Origin: Chitinophaga solisilvae
Lineage (GTDB): Bacteria; Bacteroidota; Bacteroidia; Chitinophagales; Chitinophagaceae
Reading direction: 5' to 3'
NCBI RefSeq assembly: GCF_009928525.1
Contig: NZ_JAABOK010000017.1
Span: forward strand, 1 to 64,000
DNA: 64,000 nt
The notes under the pieces: generated by a model
Seen by the model: only the letters and a program-made list of their open reading frames with translations
Told to the model about the DNA's origin: nothing
Databases searched by the model: none
In this document: positions 24,784-33,874 of the stretch, in pieces
Position numbering within the stretch: position 1 is the first letter of the stretch
Layout: each line of letters begins with the position of its first letter
Position numbers and translations under genes: made by a program

Positions 24784-25135
24784 TTTCGCAGTGCGATTTA
24801 GATTTTTTTCTAAAAATATGCATTTTATTGCAATAATCGCAAAAAATTATGAAATGACCATACTGTTAACCCTCCGCAGGCCCCGGTTCTGCCGGATACC
24901 GGATTAATTTCCTCCACCACACTGCAAAGCAACCTTTTTATCTTGTTATAAATCAATTATATAAACCAGCATTATCTGCTACCTGCATCCGGCAAACCTG
25001 CCACCAGGAAAAAAATCTCAAATAATTAAATAACTAAATAATTAAATAATCAACTAACCCGTCTCTATCGTTAATGCCTATACGCATTTATCCCGGCAAA
25101 AATTTCGTATATTGGTATTCTCCAAAAGACACAAC
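24784..25135. other. Divergent intergenic region, 352 bp
   Basis: Holds the Lrp-gene promoter side (on the minus strand TTTG, 21-bp spacer, TATTTTTA), the palindromes at 24797-24814 (TTTAGA-N6-TCTAAA) and 24828-24842, and at about 25013-25052 an A/T-rich stretch of repeated AATTAAATAA words that matches the outer end of the inverted repeat at 30907-31120. I see no coding frame and no clear promoter for the methyltransferase. Confidence 0.5.
24828..24842. promoter_or_regulatory. Candidate Lrp-type box
   Basis: TTGCAAT-A-ATCGCAA is an inverted repeat with one mismatched pair, about 45 bp upstream of the Lrp/AsnC start, in the presumed promoter. Autoregulatory binding is inferred from position only. 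Confidence 0.35.
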
Positions 25136-26002
25136 ATGAAGGCTACAGCAACCAGCAAAACAGCTCAGTATATGGCCTTGTTCCGCGCACTGGAAACTAC
25201 CCGGCCAAAGGAAAAAAGATTATTTACCGATAACTATGCACACCTCTTTCTCTCCGGCAGCCTGAAAATATGGGCCTGGTTATGCCGCCTGTCTCCGGTC
25301 AGAACACTGGCAGAAAGAATTATCCGGAAAAAAATTCCAGGCGCCTATACTTCCGGTATTGCCCGTACCAGATATATCGATGACCTGCTCAATGACGCCG
25401 TTCAGCATGGCGTGGAACAGGTGATGATACTGGGGGCCGGCTTTGACACACGCGGTTTCCGGCTATCCTCGCTGGGTAATGTACCAGTCATAGAAATTGA
25501 CCATCCCAACACCGCCCGCTTTAAACTCACTAAACTGCGTAATAAAAAAATACCTTCCCGCATCCGGTTCTACCAGATAGATTTTAATAAGCAAAGCCTC
25601 GACCAGCTGAGTGCCATGCATCATTTCGATTTCTCGCGGCCTACTGCCGTGATCTGGGAAGGCGTTACCAACTACCTCTCCCCGGAAGCCATCGATAATA
25701 CCTTTGCCTTCATCAGGCGCTTTAAATCAGGATCCTGCATCATCTTTACCTATATCGATAAAAAAGTGCTGGAAACCCCTGCCGCATACACCGGCGGAGA
25801 AAAGCTCCTGCAGGACGTTTCCGCCCTGGAAGAAAAATGGACCTTCGGATTCCGCCCTGAAGAACTGAAAGATTATCTGCTGTCATTCGATCTTGAACTT
25901 CTGGAAGACATGGGCGCCGCCGCCTACAGACAACGGTATATGCCGGATAGAAGTGAGGAAGGGTATGAGTTTTACAGGGTGGCGTATGCGAGAAAGAAAT
26001 GA
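25136..26002 (+). CDS. Class I SAM-dependent methyltransferase, LCM/TIGR00027-like
   Basis: Methyltransferase of about 288 residues related to leucine carboxyl methyltransferases. The SAM motif is VMILGAGFDTRGFRL and the second strand ends in VIEIDHP; the later VIWEGVTNYLSPEAI is conserved in this family, whose members O-methylate carboxylates, often of small metabolites or polyketides. The Met of MKATATSK is chosen over the frame start at 25112. It ends 13 bp before the stop of the convergent AraC gene. Substrate unknown. Confidence 0.85.
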   Translation: MKATATSKTAQYMALFRALETTRPKEKRLFTDNYAHLFLSGSLKIWAWLCRLSPVRTLAERIIRKKIPGAYTSGIARTRYIDDLLNDAVQHGVEQVMILGAGFDTRGFRLSSLGNVPVIEIDHPNTARFKLTKLRNKKIPSRIRFYQIDFNKQSLDQLSAMHHFDFSRPTAVIWEGVTNYLSPEAIDNTFAFIRRFKSGSCIIFTYIDKKVLETPAAYTGGEKLLQDVSALEEKWTFGFRPEELKDYLLSFDLELLEDMGAAAYRQRYMPDRSEEGYEFYRVAYARKK

Positions 26003-26014
26003 ATGAGTTACGAA

Positions 26015-26806
26015 TTAAAGAAACTCCGACGGCCTTTTCCCCACCAGCTTATAAAACGTGTTACTGAAAGCAGATACACTATTATACCCTGTATCCCAGG
26101 CTATTTCACTGATGTTTTTATCTGTTTCCAGCAGGTAGCCCATGGCTTTGGTCATACGGGCCAGCTTGAGGTACTGAAAGAAGGATATGTCCATAGTGGA
26201 ACGGAATAGCCTTGTCAGCGTACGTTCGCTGAAATTAAACGTATGCCCTATGCTTTCCAGGGTGAGCGGTTCTGAGAGGTTCTCCTGTATATACTTTAAT
26301 ATGGGCCGCATCCGGGGATGCTGTGTGGTTGGCAGGTTGATGGGCAGGGGGAGCAGGCTGATGTCAGGAAGAATGCTTTTGATAGCCCTGATAAAGCTGT
26401 AGCCCTGTGAGCCGGGAAGTACATCCTGCTTATCCCATTTCTCCGAAAACAGAATCATCTCCAGCAACAGGTTATTGACCGGATAGATGCCTGTCTGGCT
26501 GAAGAAAGCATTTTTGTCATCTCCCTCATCTGTAAAAAAATAAATGGTACGCACAAAATTCTCCGGGTACCGGTGCTGGAAATAGTGTTCCACACCGGCC
26601 GGTACCCACATGTAGTGGCGGGCCGGCAGAAAATATGTTTTATCGCGGGTATATAAAAATGCCACACCCCCCTCAACATAGGTCAGCTGTCCTTTGTTAT
26701 GCTTATGAAAAGGAAAATAATGCTCCGTTTTCTGGTGCCATATAAAAGCGGAATCCGGTATCAGGTCCACTTCTTCCAATACTAACTCAGATTTGGGATT
26801 TGTCAT
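26015..26806 (-). CDS. AraC family transcriptional regulator
   Basis: Regulator of 263 residues. The N-terminal cupin-type sensor (about 15-110) includes HKHNKGQLTYVEGGVAFLYT. The C-terminal double helix-turn-helix (about 175-262) includes LTLESIGHTFNFSERTLTRLF and ISEIAWDTGYNSVSAFSNTFYK. It diverges from the TolC-HlyD-MFS exporter operon across about 88 bp and is the obvious candidate for its regulator. Confidence 0.9.
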   Translation of the reverse strand: MTNPKSELVLEEVDLIPDSAFIWHQKTEHYFPFHKHNKGQLTYVEGGVAFLYTRDKTYFLPARHYMWVPAGVEHYFQHRYPENFVRTIYFFTDEGDDKNAFFSQTGIYPVNNLLLEMILFSEKWDKQDVLPGSQGYSFIRAIKSILPDISLLPLPINLPTTQHPRMRPILKYIQENLSEPLTLESIGHTFNFSERTLTRLFRSTMDISFFQYLKLARMTKAMGYLLETDKNISEIAWDTGYNSVSAFSNTFYKLVGKRPSEFL

Positions 26807-26894
26807 TTTTGGCCGGATCTAACAAGTTTATGGCAATTTATAGAAAATATTTTAATCAGGATGGATGGAACTTTGCATCTTCATTAGATTCAAT

Positions 26895-28229
26895 ATGTCT
26901 TCTATTAGTATTAAATGGCTTACAGGTATGATGCTGGCAGTATTACTACCCTGGAAAACAGCCATCAGTCAGAACCCTGAACAGCGCACCCTCACATTAC
27001 CGGAAGTATGGAAGCAAGCGGAAGTCTACAATAAACAATTGCAGATGCAATACCTCCGTGTGCAGGGCATGGACCAGAAAGTAAAAGCCGCCAAAGATGA
27101 ACGTCTGCCTGAAATAAAAGCAGACGGACTTTATGCACGCGTATCCAACCTGGCCATTTATGAAGATGGCCTTTTTAATGCGCCCTCGCAATTTCCCGTG
27201 GTGCATGAATTCTATAAGATAGGCGCAGATGCTTACCTGAACCTGTATAACGGCGGTAAAACCACCAGAGAAATTACAGTACGGCAGACGGAGAGCGAGC
27301 TGGCCAGAGAACAGCGCAACCTCACCGCTACTGAAATACGTTACAAAGCCGCTGCCCACTACCTCGATATCTACCGGTACCGCACCTACGAAAAAGTAAT
27401 GCTGCAGGATATTGCCGAACGGGAAAAGGAATTGGAAGAAATCAGGCAGCTGCTGCAGCATGGCGTAGTATTGAAAACAGATGTGCTACGCGCAGAACTG
27501 AAGTTGTCCAAACAGAAAATGTCCCTGCTGGAAATCCGTAACAGTATTAAAATTGCCAATCAACGGCTGAACATTATGATAGGTCAGCCTGACAGCACCG
27601 ACAACCAGATTGCTGCAGACAGCCTCGCCATAGCACACATACCCATGCGCAGCTACGAAGAATACCTCGCTGACGCCTACGAACATTCCTTTGCATTTAA
27701 GATTTCCGGCAAAGAAACAGCACTGAGCGAACTGAAACTCAAGGAAGTAAAATCGGCCACCCTGCCTAAAGTAGGATTGTATGCTGAATACGCATACACC
27801 TATCCGCAGATAGCCTTCTTCCCTTATGCCATCAGCCTGTACGGACTGGGACAGGTAGGCGTTAAAGCAGGGCTGCCCATTTCTGCTTTCTACCAGAATA
27901 AACATAAGAAAGAAGAAGCCAGGATTAACCTGGAGAGACAGGAAATAGAACATGCCGATACCAGGGATCAGGTGCGCCAGGAGGTCAGAGCCGCCTACCT
28001 GCGGTACACAGAAGCGCTTACCCGTATTGAAGTAGCACGGACAAACATTGAACAGGCAAGGGAGAATTTCAGGATCGTGAATAACACCTATTTCAATCAG
28101 CTGTCACTGCTGACAGACCTGCTGGATGCAGAAACACAACTGCTGCAATCCAGGTTTGACCTGACAAACGCAGAAGTGACGGCACAATTACAATACTATC
28201 AATTACTGAAAGCAACCGGCAACCTTTAA
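26895..28229 (+). CDS. TolC family outer-membrane efflux protein
   Basis: Outer-membrane channel of about 444 residues with a signal peptide (cleavage near TAISQN). The two-fold repeated helical hairpins of TolC proteins are visible as long amphipathic, Gln/Glu/Lys-rich segments (about 145-235 and 345-440), with RFDLTNAEVTAQLQYYQLLKA near the end. I use the Met of MSSISIKW; the frame opens at 26865. First gene of a TolC-HlyD-MFS operon (3-bp gap to the next). Confidence 0.9.
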   Translation: MSSISIKWLTGMMLAVLLPWKTAISQNPEQRTLTLPEVWKQAEVYNKQLQMQYLRVQGMDQKVKAAKDERLPEIKADGLYARVSNLAIYEDGLFNAPSQFPVVHEFYKIGADAYLNLYNGGKTTREITVRQTESELAREQRNLTATEIRYKAAAHYLDIYRYRTYEKVMLQDIAEREKELEEIRQLLQHGVVLKTDVLRAELKLSKQKMSLLEIRNSIKIANQRLNIMIGQPDSTDNQIAADSLAIAHIPMRSYEEYLADAYEHSFAFKISGKETALSELKLKEVKSATLPKVGLYAEYAYTYPQIAFFPYAISLYGLGQVGVKAGLPISAFYQNKHKKEEARINLERQEIEHADTRDQVRQEVRAAYLRYTEALTRIEVARTNIEQARENFRIVNNTYFNQLSLLTDLLDAETQLLQSRFDLTNAEVTAQLQYYQLLKATGNL

Positions 28230-28232
28230 TAT

Positions 28233-29306
28233 ATGAGCAAGACAAACACCAACACTACCACTAACAGAACAGACAGGATTATTTCAAGAGTTACCACTAT
28301 CGTTGCCTCCATCGTGGTGATATGCCTTGCCGTATGGGGCGTGAGAACATTGCTGCATCAATGGAAGTTTGAGGAAACCAATGATGCGCAGGTAGATGAA
28401 TATATCAACCCCATTGTAGCGAAAGTAACCGGGTATATACAGGAGATCAGGTATGAAGAAAACCAGGAAGTAAAGAAAGGTGATACGCTCATTATCATAG
28501 ATAACAGTGAGTATGCTGCGCAACAGCTTGAATCGGAAGCCTCCCTGCAGAATGCCAGGGCACAGGTAAGCGTACTGGAAAGCGGTATCCGTACGTCCGC
28601 GCAGACAGCTAAAGTATACCAGTCGCAGATAGCTGCCGCCAAAGCAAAACTGGTGCATCAGGAACAGGAGTATCAGCGGTATAAAAGTCTGTACGATGTG
28701 GAATCCGCCACCAAACAGCAATTGGAAAGAATGGAAGCGGCGCTCGCCGTGGCGCGTTCCGATTACAATGCAGCCATAGAAGCCTATGATGTAGCGCTGG
28801 CGAAGATAAAGGATGCACAGGTGCAGCAGGGTGCGCTGGAAGCTACCATCAAAGGAAGAGAAGCCGCTGTCAGGAAAAATGACCTCACCGTTTCCTATAC
28901 CATCATCACAGCGCCATATGACGGCAAGATGGGCCGCCGGACCGTACAGCCAGGGCAGCTGGTACTGGCCGGACAAACACTGGCCTTTATCGTAGACTGG
29001 CAGTCCGGGAAATGGGTGGTGGCTAATTTCAAGGAAACGCAGATCAGACATATGTTTATAGGGGAAACTACGCAGATCACCATCGATGCTTTTCCCGGAG
29101 TCACCTTCACCGGAAAAATAGAATCCCTCTCAGGGGCTACGGGTTCAAGATTCTCGCTGCTGCCTCCGGACAACGCCACCGGTAACTTTGTGAAGATAGC
29201 CCAGCGTATTCCGGTACGTATACGGCTAAACGGTACGCCGTCATCTTTGAAAATGCTCTCCGCCGGTATGAGTGCCAATGTTTCAGTAGCTAAAGCACAT
29301 AAATGA
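28233..29306 (+). CDS. HlyD family secretion protein (EmrA-like)
   Basis: Periplasmic adaptor of 357 residues. One transmembrane helix (about 22-42) is followed by the biotinyl-lipoyl half ATNDAQVDEYINPIVAKVTGYI, a long coiled-coil hairpin (about 90-210), the second lipoyl half (YTIITAPYDGKMGRRTVQPG) and a beta-barrel domain. It joins the MFS pump to the TolC channel. It overlaps the MFS gene by 4 nt (ATGA). Confidence 0.93.
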   Translation: MSKTNTNTTTNRTDRIISRVTTIVASIVVICLAVWGVRTLLHQWKFEETNDAQVDEYINPIVAKVTGYIQEIRYEENQEVKKGDTLIIIDNSEYAAQQLESEASLQNARAQVSVLESGIRTSAQTAKVYQSQIAAAKAKLVHQEQEYQRYKSLYDVESATKQQLERMEAALAVARSDYNAAIEAYDVALAKIKDAQVQQGALEATIKGREAAVRKNDLTVSYTIITAPYDGKMGRRTVQPGQLVLAGQTLAFIVDWQSGKWVVANFKETQIRHMFIGETTQITIDAFPGVTFTGKIESLSGATGSRFSLLPPDNATGNFVKIAQRIPVRIRLNGTPSSLKMLSAGMSANVSVAKAHK

Positions 29307-30904
29307 TTATGGGAAAAGAAAATCCTATATTCAGAGCATGGGCGCCGGAATGGCTCATCAGGCTGACGATCTTCCTGGTGCTGTTCCCCACAGTAATGCT
29401 GTTTGCGTTATCTACGGCTAACGTAAACGCCGCTACGGGATTTTATGGCGTAGAGCCCGCGGATATCCAGTTTTCAATGCTGCTGTATTATGCATCCCTG
29501 GCCAGCTTTACACCACTGGAAAGAAGATTCTTCAGCCGTGTATCCACAAAGGAATATTTTCTCCTGTGCCTGGTGCTTCAAGTGCTCATCACATATGCCT
29601 GCTACCATACCAGGGAACTGCCGGTGTTGTTTGTCTGCCGCTTTTTGCAGGGGATCGTCAATTGCGGCGTCACCAGCATTTGCCTTACCCTGCTGTTTGG
29701 CCGCCTGAAGTCAGAACACGCGCGGGAAACGGGCTATGCTATCTTCTATGCCATGATTCTATGCTCAGCCTCACTCACCTCCCTGGTGACTGCTCCGCTG
29801 GTCGATAACTTCGAGTACAACGTGTTATATAAAATGGTGATTTACACGTTTGTACCTGGCGCCATTTTATTATTACTGTTAATGAACAAGGTGCACCTGG
29901 TACGCAAAACACCGCTGTACCAGCTGGATTGGGCCAGCTTCTTCCTCTACAGTCCCATGCTGATTCTGATTGGTTACGTACTGATATACGGACAGCAATA
30001 CTACTGGCTGCAGGACAACACCATTGTAGGGAGTATCATTGCCATCATATTGCTGGGAACTGTATTTGTGATCCGGCAGCTGGTGGTCAAGCGCCCGTTT
30101 ATTCACCAGGAAGTATTTCAGTCCAGGGCATTCATCTTTGGCTTGTTCCTGCTGGGCATGCTCTATCTGATCCGCGGTTCCTTTAATCTGACCATCAACT
30201 TTTTCTCTGTGGTACTCGGGATGGACCCTATTAACCTGTATGAACTCCTGTTGTATAACATCCTGGGGATTATTGCAGGAGCAGTTATTTCAGGGAGACT
30301 TGTTGTGAAGAAACGTCCTATTCAGTTCATCTGGCTCGCCGGTTTTTTATTGCTGCTGCTGTTTCACGGGAGTATGTATTTCCTCTTTACTTCTGAAGCG
30401 GACATGCGCACCTTTGCGATTCCGTTGATGCTCCAGGGCATGGGCGCCGGTATGTTGCTGACGCCGGTGGTACTGTTTATCATTTCATCGGTACCGGAGG
30501 CTATCAGCCAGTCGGCATCCGCAGTAGGCGTATTTATCCGGTATACGTTCTTCGGGCTGAGTACCGCCCTGATAAATTACTTCTCCCTGTATTTTTCGAA
30601 GATTCACTCCATGCGCATGAGCGACCGGATTTCGCGGGCTGACAATGGCTTACAGGATAGAATACAATTATACCAGCATTCACTGCAAGCCAGGGGAATG
30701 CCGCCGGACCAGGCAGCAAAGCTCGCCACCGGCCTGCTGGACAAAGCCATACAAAAGCAGGCCTTCCTGAAATATGCCATGGATTACTACGAAATAGTTT
30801 GCATCGTCATTCTGGGATTAATGCTGCTCATTATAATGGCTCCCTTCATCAACCGGACCATCATCGACGTAAAGGCCAAACAACCCGCTGCCGCCACCTT
30901 TTAA
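29303..30904 (+). CDS. MFS efflux transporter (EmrB/DHA2-like)
   Basis: Major facilitator pump of 533 residues with about 14 hydrophobic helices, the size of the EmrB/DHA2 group. With the adaptor and TolC it forms a tripartite exporter across both membranes. The usual DHA2 motif A is poorly conserved, so it belongs to the divergent Bacteroidota branch found next to EmrA-like proteins. The start overlaps the end of the adaptor gene by 4 nt. Two bases after its stop the inverted repeat at 30907 begins. Confidence 0.88.
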   Translation: MIMGKENPIFRAWAPEWLIRLTIFLVLFPTVMLFALSTANVNAATGFYGVEPADIQFSMLLYYASLASFTPLERRFFSRVSTKEYFLLCLVLQVLITYACYHTRELPVLFVCRFLQGIVNCGVTSICLTLLFGRLKSEHARETGYAIFYAMILCSASLTSLVTAPLVDNFEYNVLYKMVIYTFVPGAILLLLLMNKVHLVRKTPLYQLDWASFFLYSPMLILIGYVLIYGQQYYWLQDNTIVGSIIAIILLGTVFVIRQLVVKRPFIHQEVFQSRAFIFGLFLLGMLYLIRGSFNLTINFFSVVLGMDPINLYELLLYNILGIIAGAVISGRLVVKKRPIQFIWLAGFLLLLLFHGSMYFLFTSEADMRTFAIPLMLQGMGAGMLLTPVVLFIISSVPEAISQSASAVGVFIRYTFFGLSTALINYFSLYFSKIHSMRMSDRISRADNGLQDRIQLYQHSLQARGMPPDQAAKLATGLLDKAIQKQAFLKYAMDYYEIVCIVILGLMLLIIMAPFINRTIIDVKAKQPAAATF

Positions 30905-30906
30905 CC

Positions 30907-31120
30907 ATTTAATTATTTGGTTATTTGAGATTTTGCAGCTAATAGTGAAGCCCCCTGAAGATAGATTGACGGATTTTGAAATTTATTAAATGGAGCAAAG
31001 ATCTTCGTAATCATCCGCTGCATTTAAAATTCCAAAATTTCAAAATTCCCAAATCCGTCAATCTATCTTCAGGGGGCTTCACTATTAGCCACAAAATCTC
31101 AAATAATCAAATAATTAAAT
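30907..31120. repeat. Long inverted-repeat element, type D
   Basis: Left arm 30907-30976 and right arm 31051-31120 are reverse complements over 70 bp with three mismatches; spacer 74 bp, A/T rich. The core is AATAGTGAAGCCCCCTGAAG followed by ATAGATTGACGGATTT; the outer ends are ATTTAATTATTTG. It lies between the convergent MFS and TlpA genes and its right arm carries the last sense codon and stop of the TlpA gene. Sequence unlike the elements at 10713, 20561 and 53501, but the same build. Confidence 0.93.
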
Positions 31121-32239
31121 CCCAAAGATCGCTGCGAGCTTCTTATCAATCGCGGCTTCATCGGGTTTCTGGGCGATGATTTTTCCTTCCGGGCTTATCA
31201 GGTAGAGGGTGGGGAGGAGCTGTACGTTGAATTGTTTTTTGGATACAGTGCCCTGCCCGTCGTGTGCCTGTGGCCACGGGTTGTTTTCTTCTTTCATAGC
31301 TTTCAGCCAGGCTGCTTTATCCCGGTCTGTGGAGATGCTGAGTATTTCGAAGTTTTTGTCTTTATACTTTGCATACAGTTCGCGCATGTGCGGGAAGGCG
31401 GCTCTGCATGGGCCGCACCAGCTGGCCCAGAAATCTATCAGCAGGTATTTACCTCTGAAGGCGGAGAGCTTAACGGGTTGTTCATCGCCGTTTTTCAGGG
31501 TGAAGTCTGCCGGTGTGGAGCCTACGGTACTCAGTTTACGTGCTGAAATTTCTGTGGCTACATCTTTGGCTTCACGCAGTGATTTGATGGCTGGTGTAAG
31601 CCGCTGATAAAGGGATTCCAGTGTTTTGCTGTCAACTGCTCCGCTGTTGCGCTGAAGGATGATAGCGGCAGCATAGGATCCAGGATTTTTACCTACGTAC
31701 TGTTTTACCAGTCTGGAGGTAGCTGCGTTGGTCAGCGATGTCAAATCAGCTTCTGCTGCCGGATTAGGCTCACGCTTAGCAAATACATCTGCTCCGTATT
31801 TCTGCATGATGGTTTTTTCTGCTGCATCCGAGGCTTTGTCCTGGTCTGCGGCGAAGGCGGCAAATACCTGCTGTGCATCGCCGTTGGTGGCGGAGTAGTG
31901 TGTACCGTTGCTATCGATGCGCGCTATGATGTTGTATGTACCTGGTTTATCGATCAGTATTCCCTGCGGAGCATATCCGTCTTTTACTTCCATATCGTAT
32001 TGGGAAGCAAACAGCTGGCGATAGGGTGCTTCAAAAGAATAGGTGATGGTAAAGGTGTTATGCACTATCTTCAGGGAATCGTATCTGTCCGGATACCTGG
32101 AGTACAGGTCCATACGGTTATATCCCCTGGTGTCGCCGATGACGGTACCTTTGATGACTACCTCCTGCTGCTGTGCATGGCTGCCTGTGTATAATCCCGC
32201 CAGTAACAGCGAGAGGCAGGCGTGTTTCATAAGTCTCAT
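31115..32239 (-). CDS. TlpA-like thiol-disulfide oxidoreductase
   Basis: Exported thioredoxin-fold protein of 374 residues. Signal peptide about 1-22; an N-terminal DUF4369-like beta domain (about 25-120); a helical middle; then a TlpA/AhpC-type thioredoxin domain with the redox motif WASWCGPCRAAFPHM. It should reduce or isomerise disulfides in the periplasm. It is the last gene after SusD (30-bp gap) in the second sigma/FecR/SusCD locus. The Met three residues later is an alternative start. Confidence 0.9.
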   Translation of the reverse strand: MRLMKHACLSLLLAGLYTGSHAQQQEVVIKGTVIGDTRGYNRMDLYSRYPDRYDSLKIVHNTFTITYSFEAPYRQLFASQYDMEVKDGYAPQGILIDKPGTYNIIARIDSNGTHYSATNGDAQQVFAAFAADQDKASDAAEKTIMQKYGADVFAKREPNPAAEADLTSLTNAATSRLVKQYVGKNPGSYAAAIILQRNSGAVDSKTLESLYQRLTPAIKSLREAKDVATEISARKLSTVGSTPADFTLKNGDEQPVKLSAFRGKYLLIDFWASWCGPCRAAFPHMRELYAKYKDKNFEILSISTDRDKAAWLKAMKEENNPWPQAHDGQGTVSKKQFNVQLLPTLYLISPEGKIIAQKPDEAAIDKKLAAIFGI

Positions 32240-32269
32240 GATGATGATATTTTTTAACGGTGATATTGA

Positions 32270-33847
32270 TTATTTCCATTCAGGATTTTGTCCCAGCTCC
32301 TTGCCTGCCGGGTATTTGTTGAGAATTGTCAGCGGTATCGGGAAGAGGTACATCATCGGGCTGATGAAGGTACGGTCTTCTACTTTGGTACGGGTGTATT
32401 TTCTTTTCCCGTTTTCTTCGCTGACAACTATTCCGTAGATGGGTTGTCCGAGTATTTCCGGTCCTTTTTTCCAGCGGCAGATGTCAAACCAGCGTTGACC
32501 TTCGAAGGCCAGCTCCACGGTTCTTTCAGCCACGTATTTCTCCCATGTCATTTCCCCTGCTGGTACCGGTGGCATCCCTGCCCGGCTTCTTATCATGTTT
32601 ACATAAGTGCGTGCTTCTTCCGGATTACCCAGCTGCAGCTGACACTCGGCGTAGTTCAGATATACTTCTGCCAGCCGCATGATGATGCAGTTGTTGAAGT
32701 TAGGTATGGTAACGCCGCTCAGGTCGTAGGTGGTATCGAGGAATTTCTTCAGGTAATATCCTGTTGGCGTACCTCTTTCAGAGGGATTGGCGGCGCTGCC
32801 TCTCATCAGGTCCAGTGTTTCTCCCCGGAAGAAGATACCGTCATACAGGATGCTGCTGTAAAAGCGCGGGTCCCTGTTATCATAGGGATGTTCCGGATTA
32901 TAGAGCGGCGAGGTATTCCAGGGTTTACCGTCTTTCATCATAAAAGCGTCTACGATATTCTGTGTGGGATCGTCGATACCGCTGGCAAAGCCGGTGAAGT
33001 TGCGGGGATATTCATAGTCGTTCATATAGTGGCGTTGCTGACTCTGCAGGCTGCCGAACTGTTTGTCGAAAATGACTTCCACGTTGTTATCGTTGCCGGG
33101 CTGGAACAGGCTGCTGAAGTCGGGAAACAGTTCATACTGTTTGAGGTCTATTACCTTTTTTGCTGCTTCGGCTGCGGCGGTATAGTTTCTGGTATTGAGC
33201 AGCAGCCGGCATTTCAGGGCATAGCAGGCGCCCTGTGTGGCGCGTCCTGTCTGCGTTGCGTCTGCATATCTCGCTGGTAACAGGCGGGCAGCTGCATCCA
33301 GGTCGTCGGTCATTGCCTTCACACATTCCTGGTCGGTACCACGGGGTACGGCCAGTTCATCGGTCAGGGCCAGTGTTTTGAGGATAACCGGGAAGCGGCC
33401 GAAGCGCGCATATATTTCCATATAGAATAAGGCGCGGAGAAAATAGGCTTCCCCCTTCATGCGTTGCGTCAGTGCAGCGCTGAACGGCGCGGTCTGTAAT
33501 TGTTCCAGCAGCTGGTTGCATTTGCGGATACTGACATAACCGGAAGTCCATTCATCAGAGAAGATGCCGGTTCCTGAATTATGGAGTGCGAAATTCACCA
33601 GGTGAGATTGCTGGTTTGGCCTGTTGGATTCTGCCTCATCGGTGAGGCTCATCATCAGGTAACCTCCGGCCCTGTCATATTCACTGGTGATACCAGCGTA
33701 AATGTTGGCGAGGTACAGATTCACCAGGCTGCTGTCTTTCCAGATAATATCATCAGTCAGTTTATCCAGGGGGCCATTATCCAGAAACCCTTTCTGGCAG
33801 GCCGATATGCCGGTGATGAAGAGCAGCAGTATGATATATTTTTTCAT
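32270..33847 (-). CDS. SusD/RagB family outer-membrane lipoprotein
   Basis: Surface lipoprotein of 525 residues partnering the SusC encoded upstream. The lipobox Cys is Cys17 (ITGISACQKG). SusD core segments seen: KGEAYFLRALFYMEIYARFGRFP near 130-150 and the C-terminal NCIIMRLAEVYLNYAECQL and AERTVELAFEGQRWFDICRWK. Gap to SusC is 27 bp. Substrate unknown. Confidence 0.95.
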   Translation of the reverse strand: MKKYIILLLFITGISACQKGFLDNGPLDKLTDDIIWKDSSLVNLYLANIYAGITSEYDRAGGYLMMSLTDEAESNRPNQQSHLVNFALHNSGTGIFSDEWTSGYVSIRKCNQLLEQLQTAPFSAALTQRMKGEAYFLRALFYMEIYARFGRFPVILKTLALTDELAVPRGTDQECVKAMTDDLDAAARLLPARYADATQTGRATQGACYALKCRLLLNTRNYTAAAEAAKKVIDLKQYELFPDFSSLFQPGNDNNVEVIFDKQFGSLQSQQRHYMNDYEYPRNFTGFASGIDDPTQNIVDAFMMKDGKPWNTSPLYNPEHPYDNRDPRFYSSILYDGIFFRGETLDLMRGSAANPSERGTPTGYYLKKFLDTTYDLSGVTIPNFNNCIIMRLAEVYLNYAECQLQLGNPEEARTYVNMIRSRAGMPPVPAGEMTWEKYVAERTVELAFEGQRWFDICRWKKGPEILGQPIYGIVVSEENGKRKYTRTKVEDRTFISPMMYLFPIPLTILNKYPAGKELGQNPEWK

Positions 33848-33874
33848 GATGCGGGTGATTAGTCGGTTGAATAA

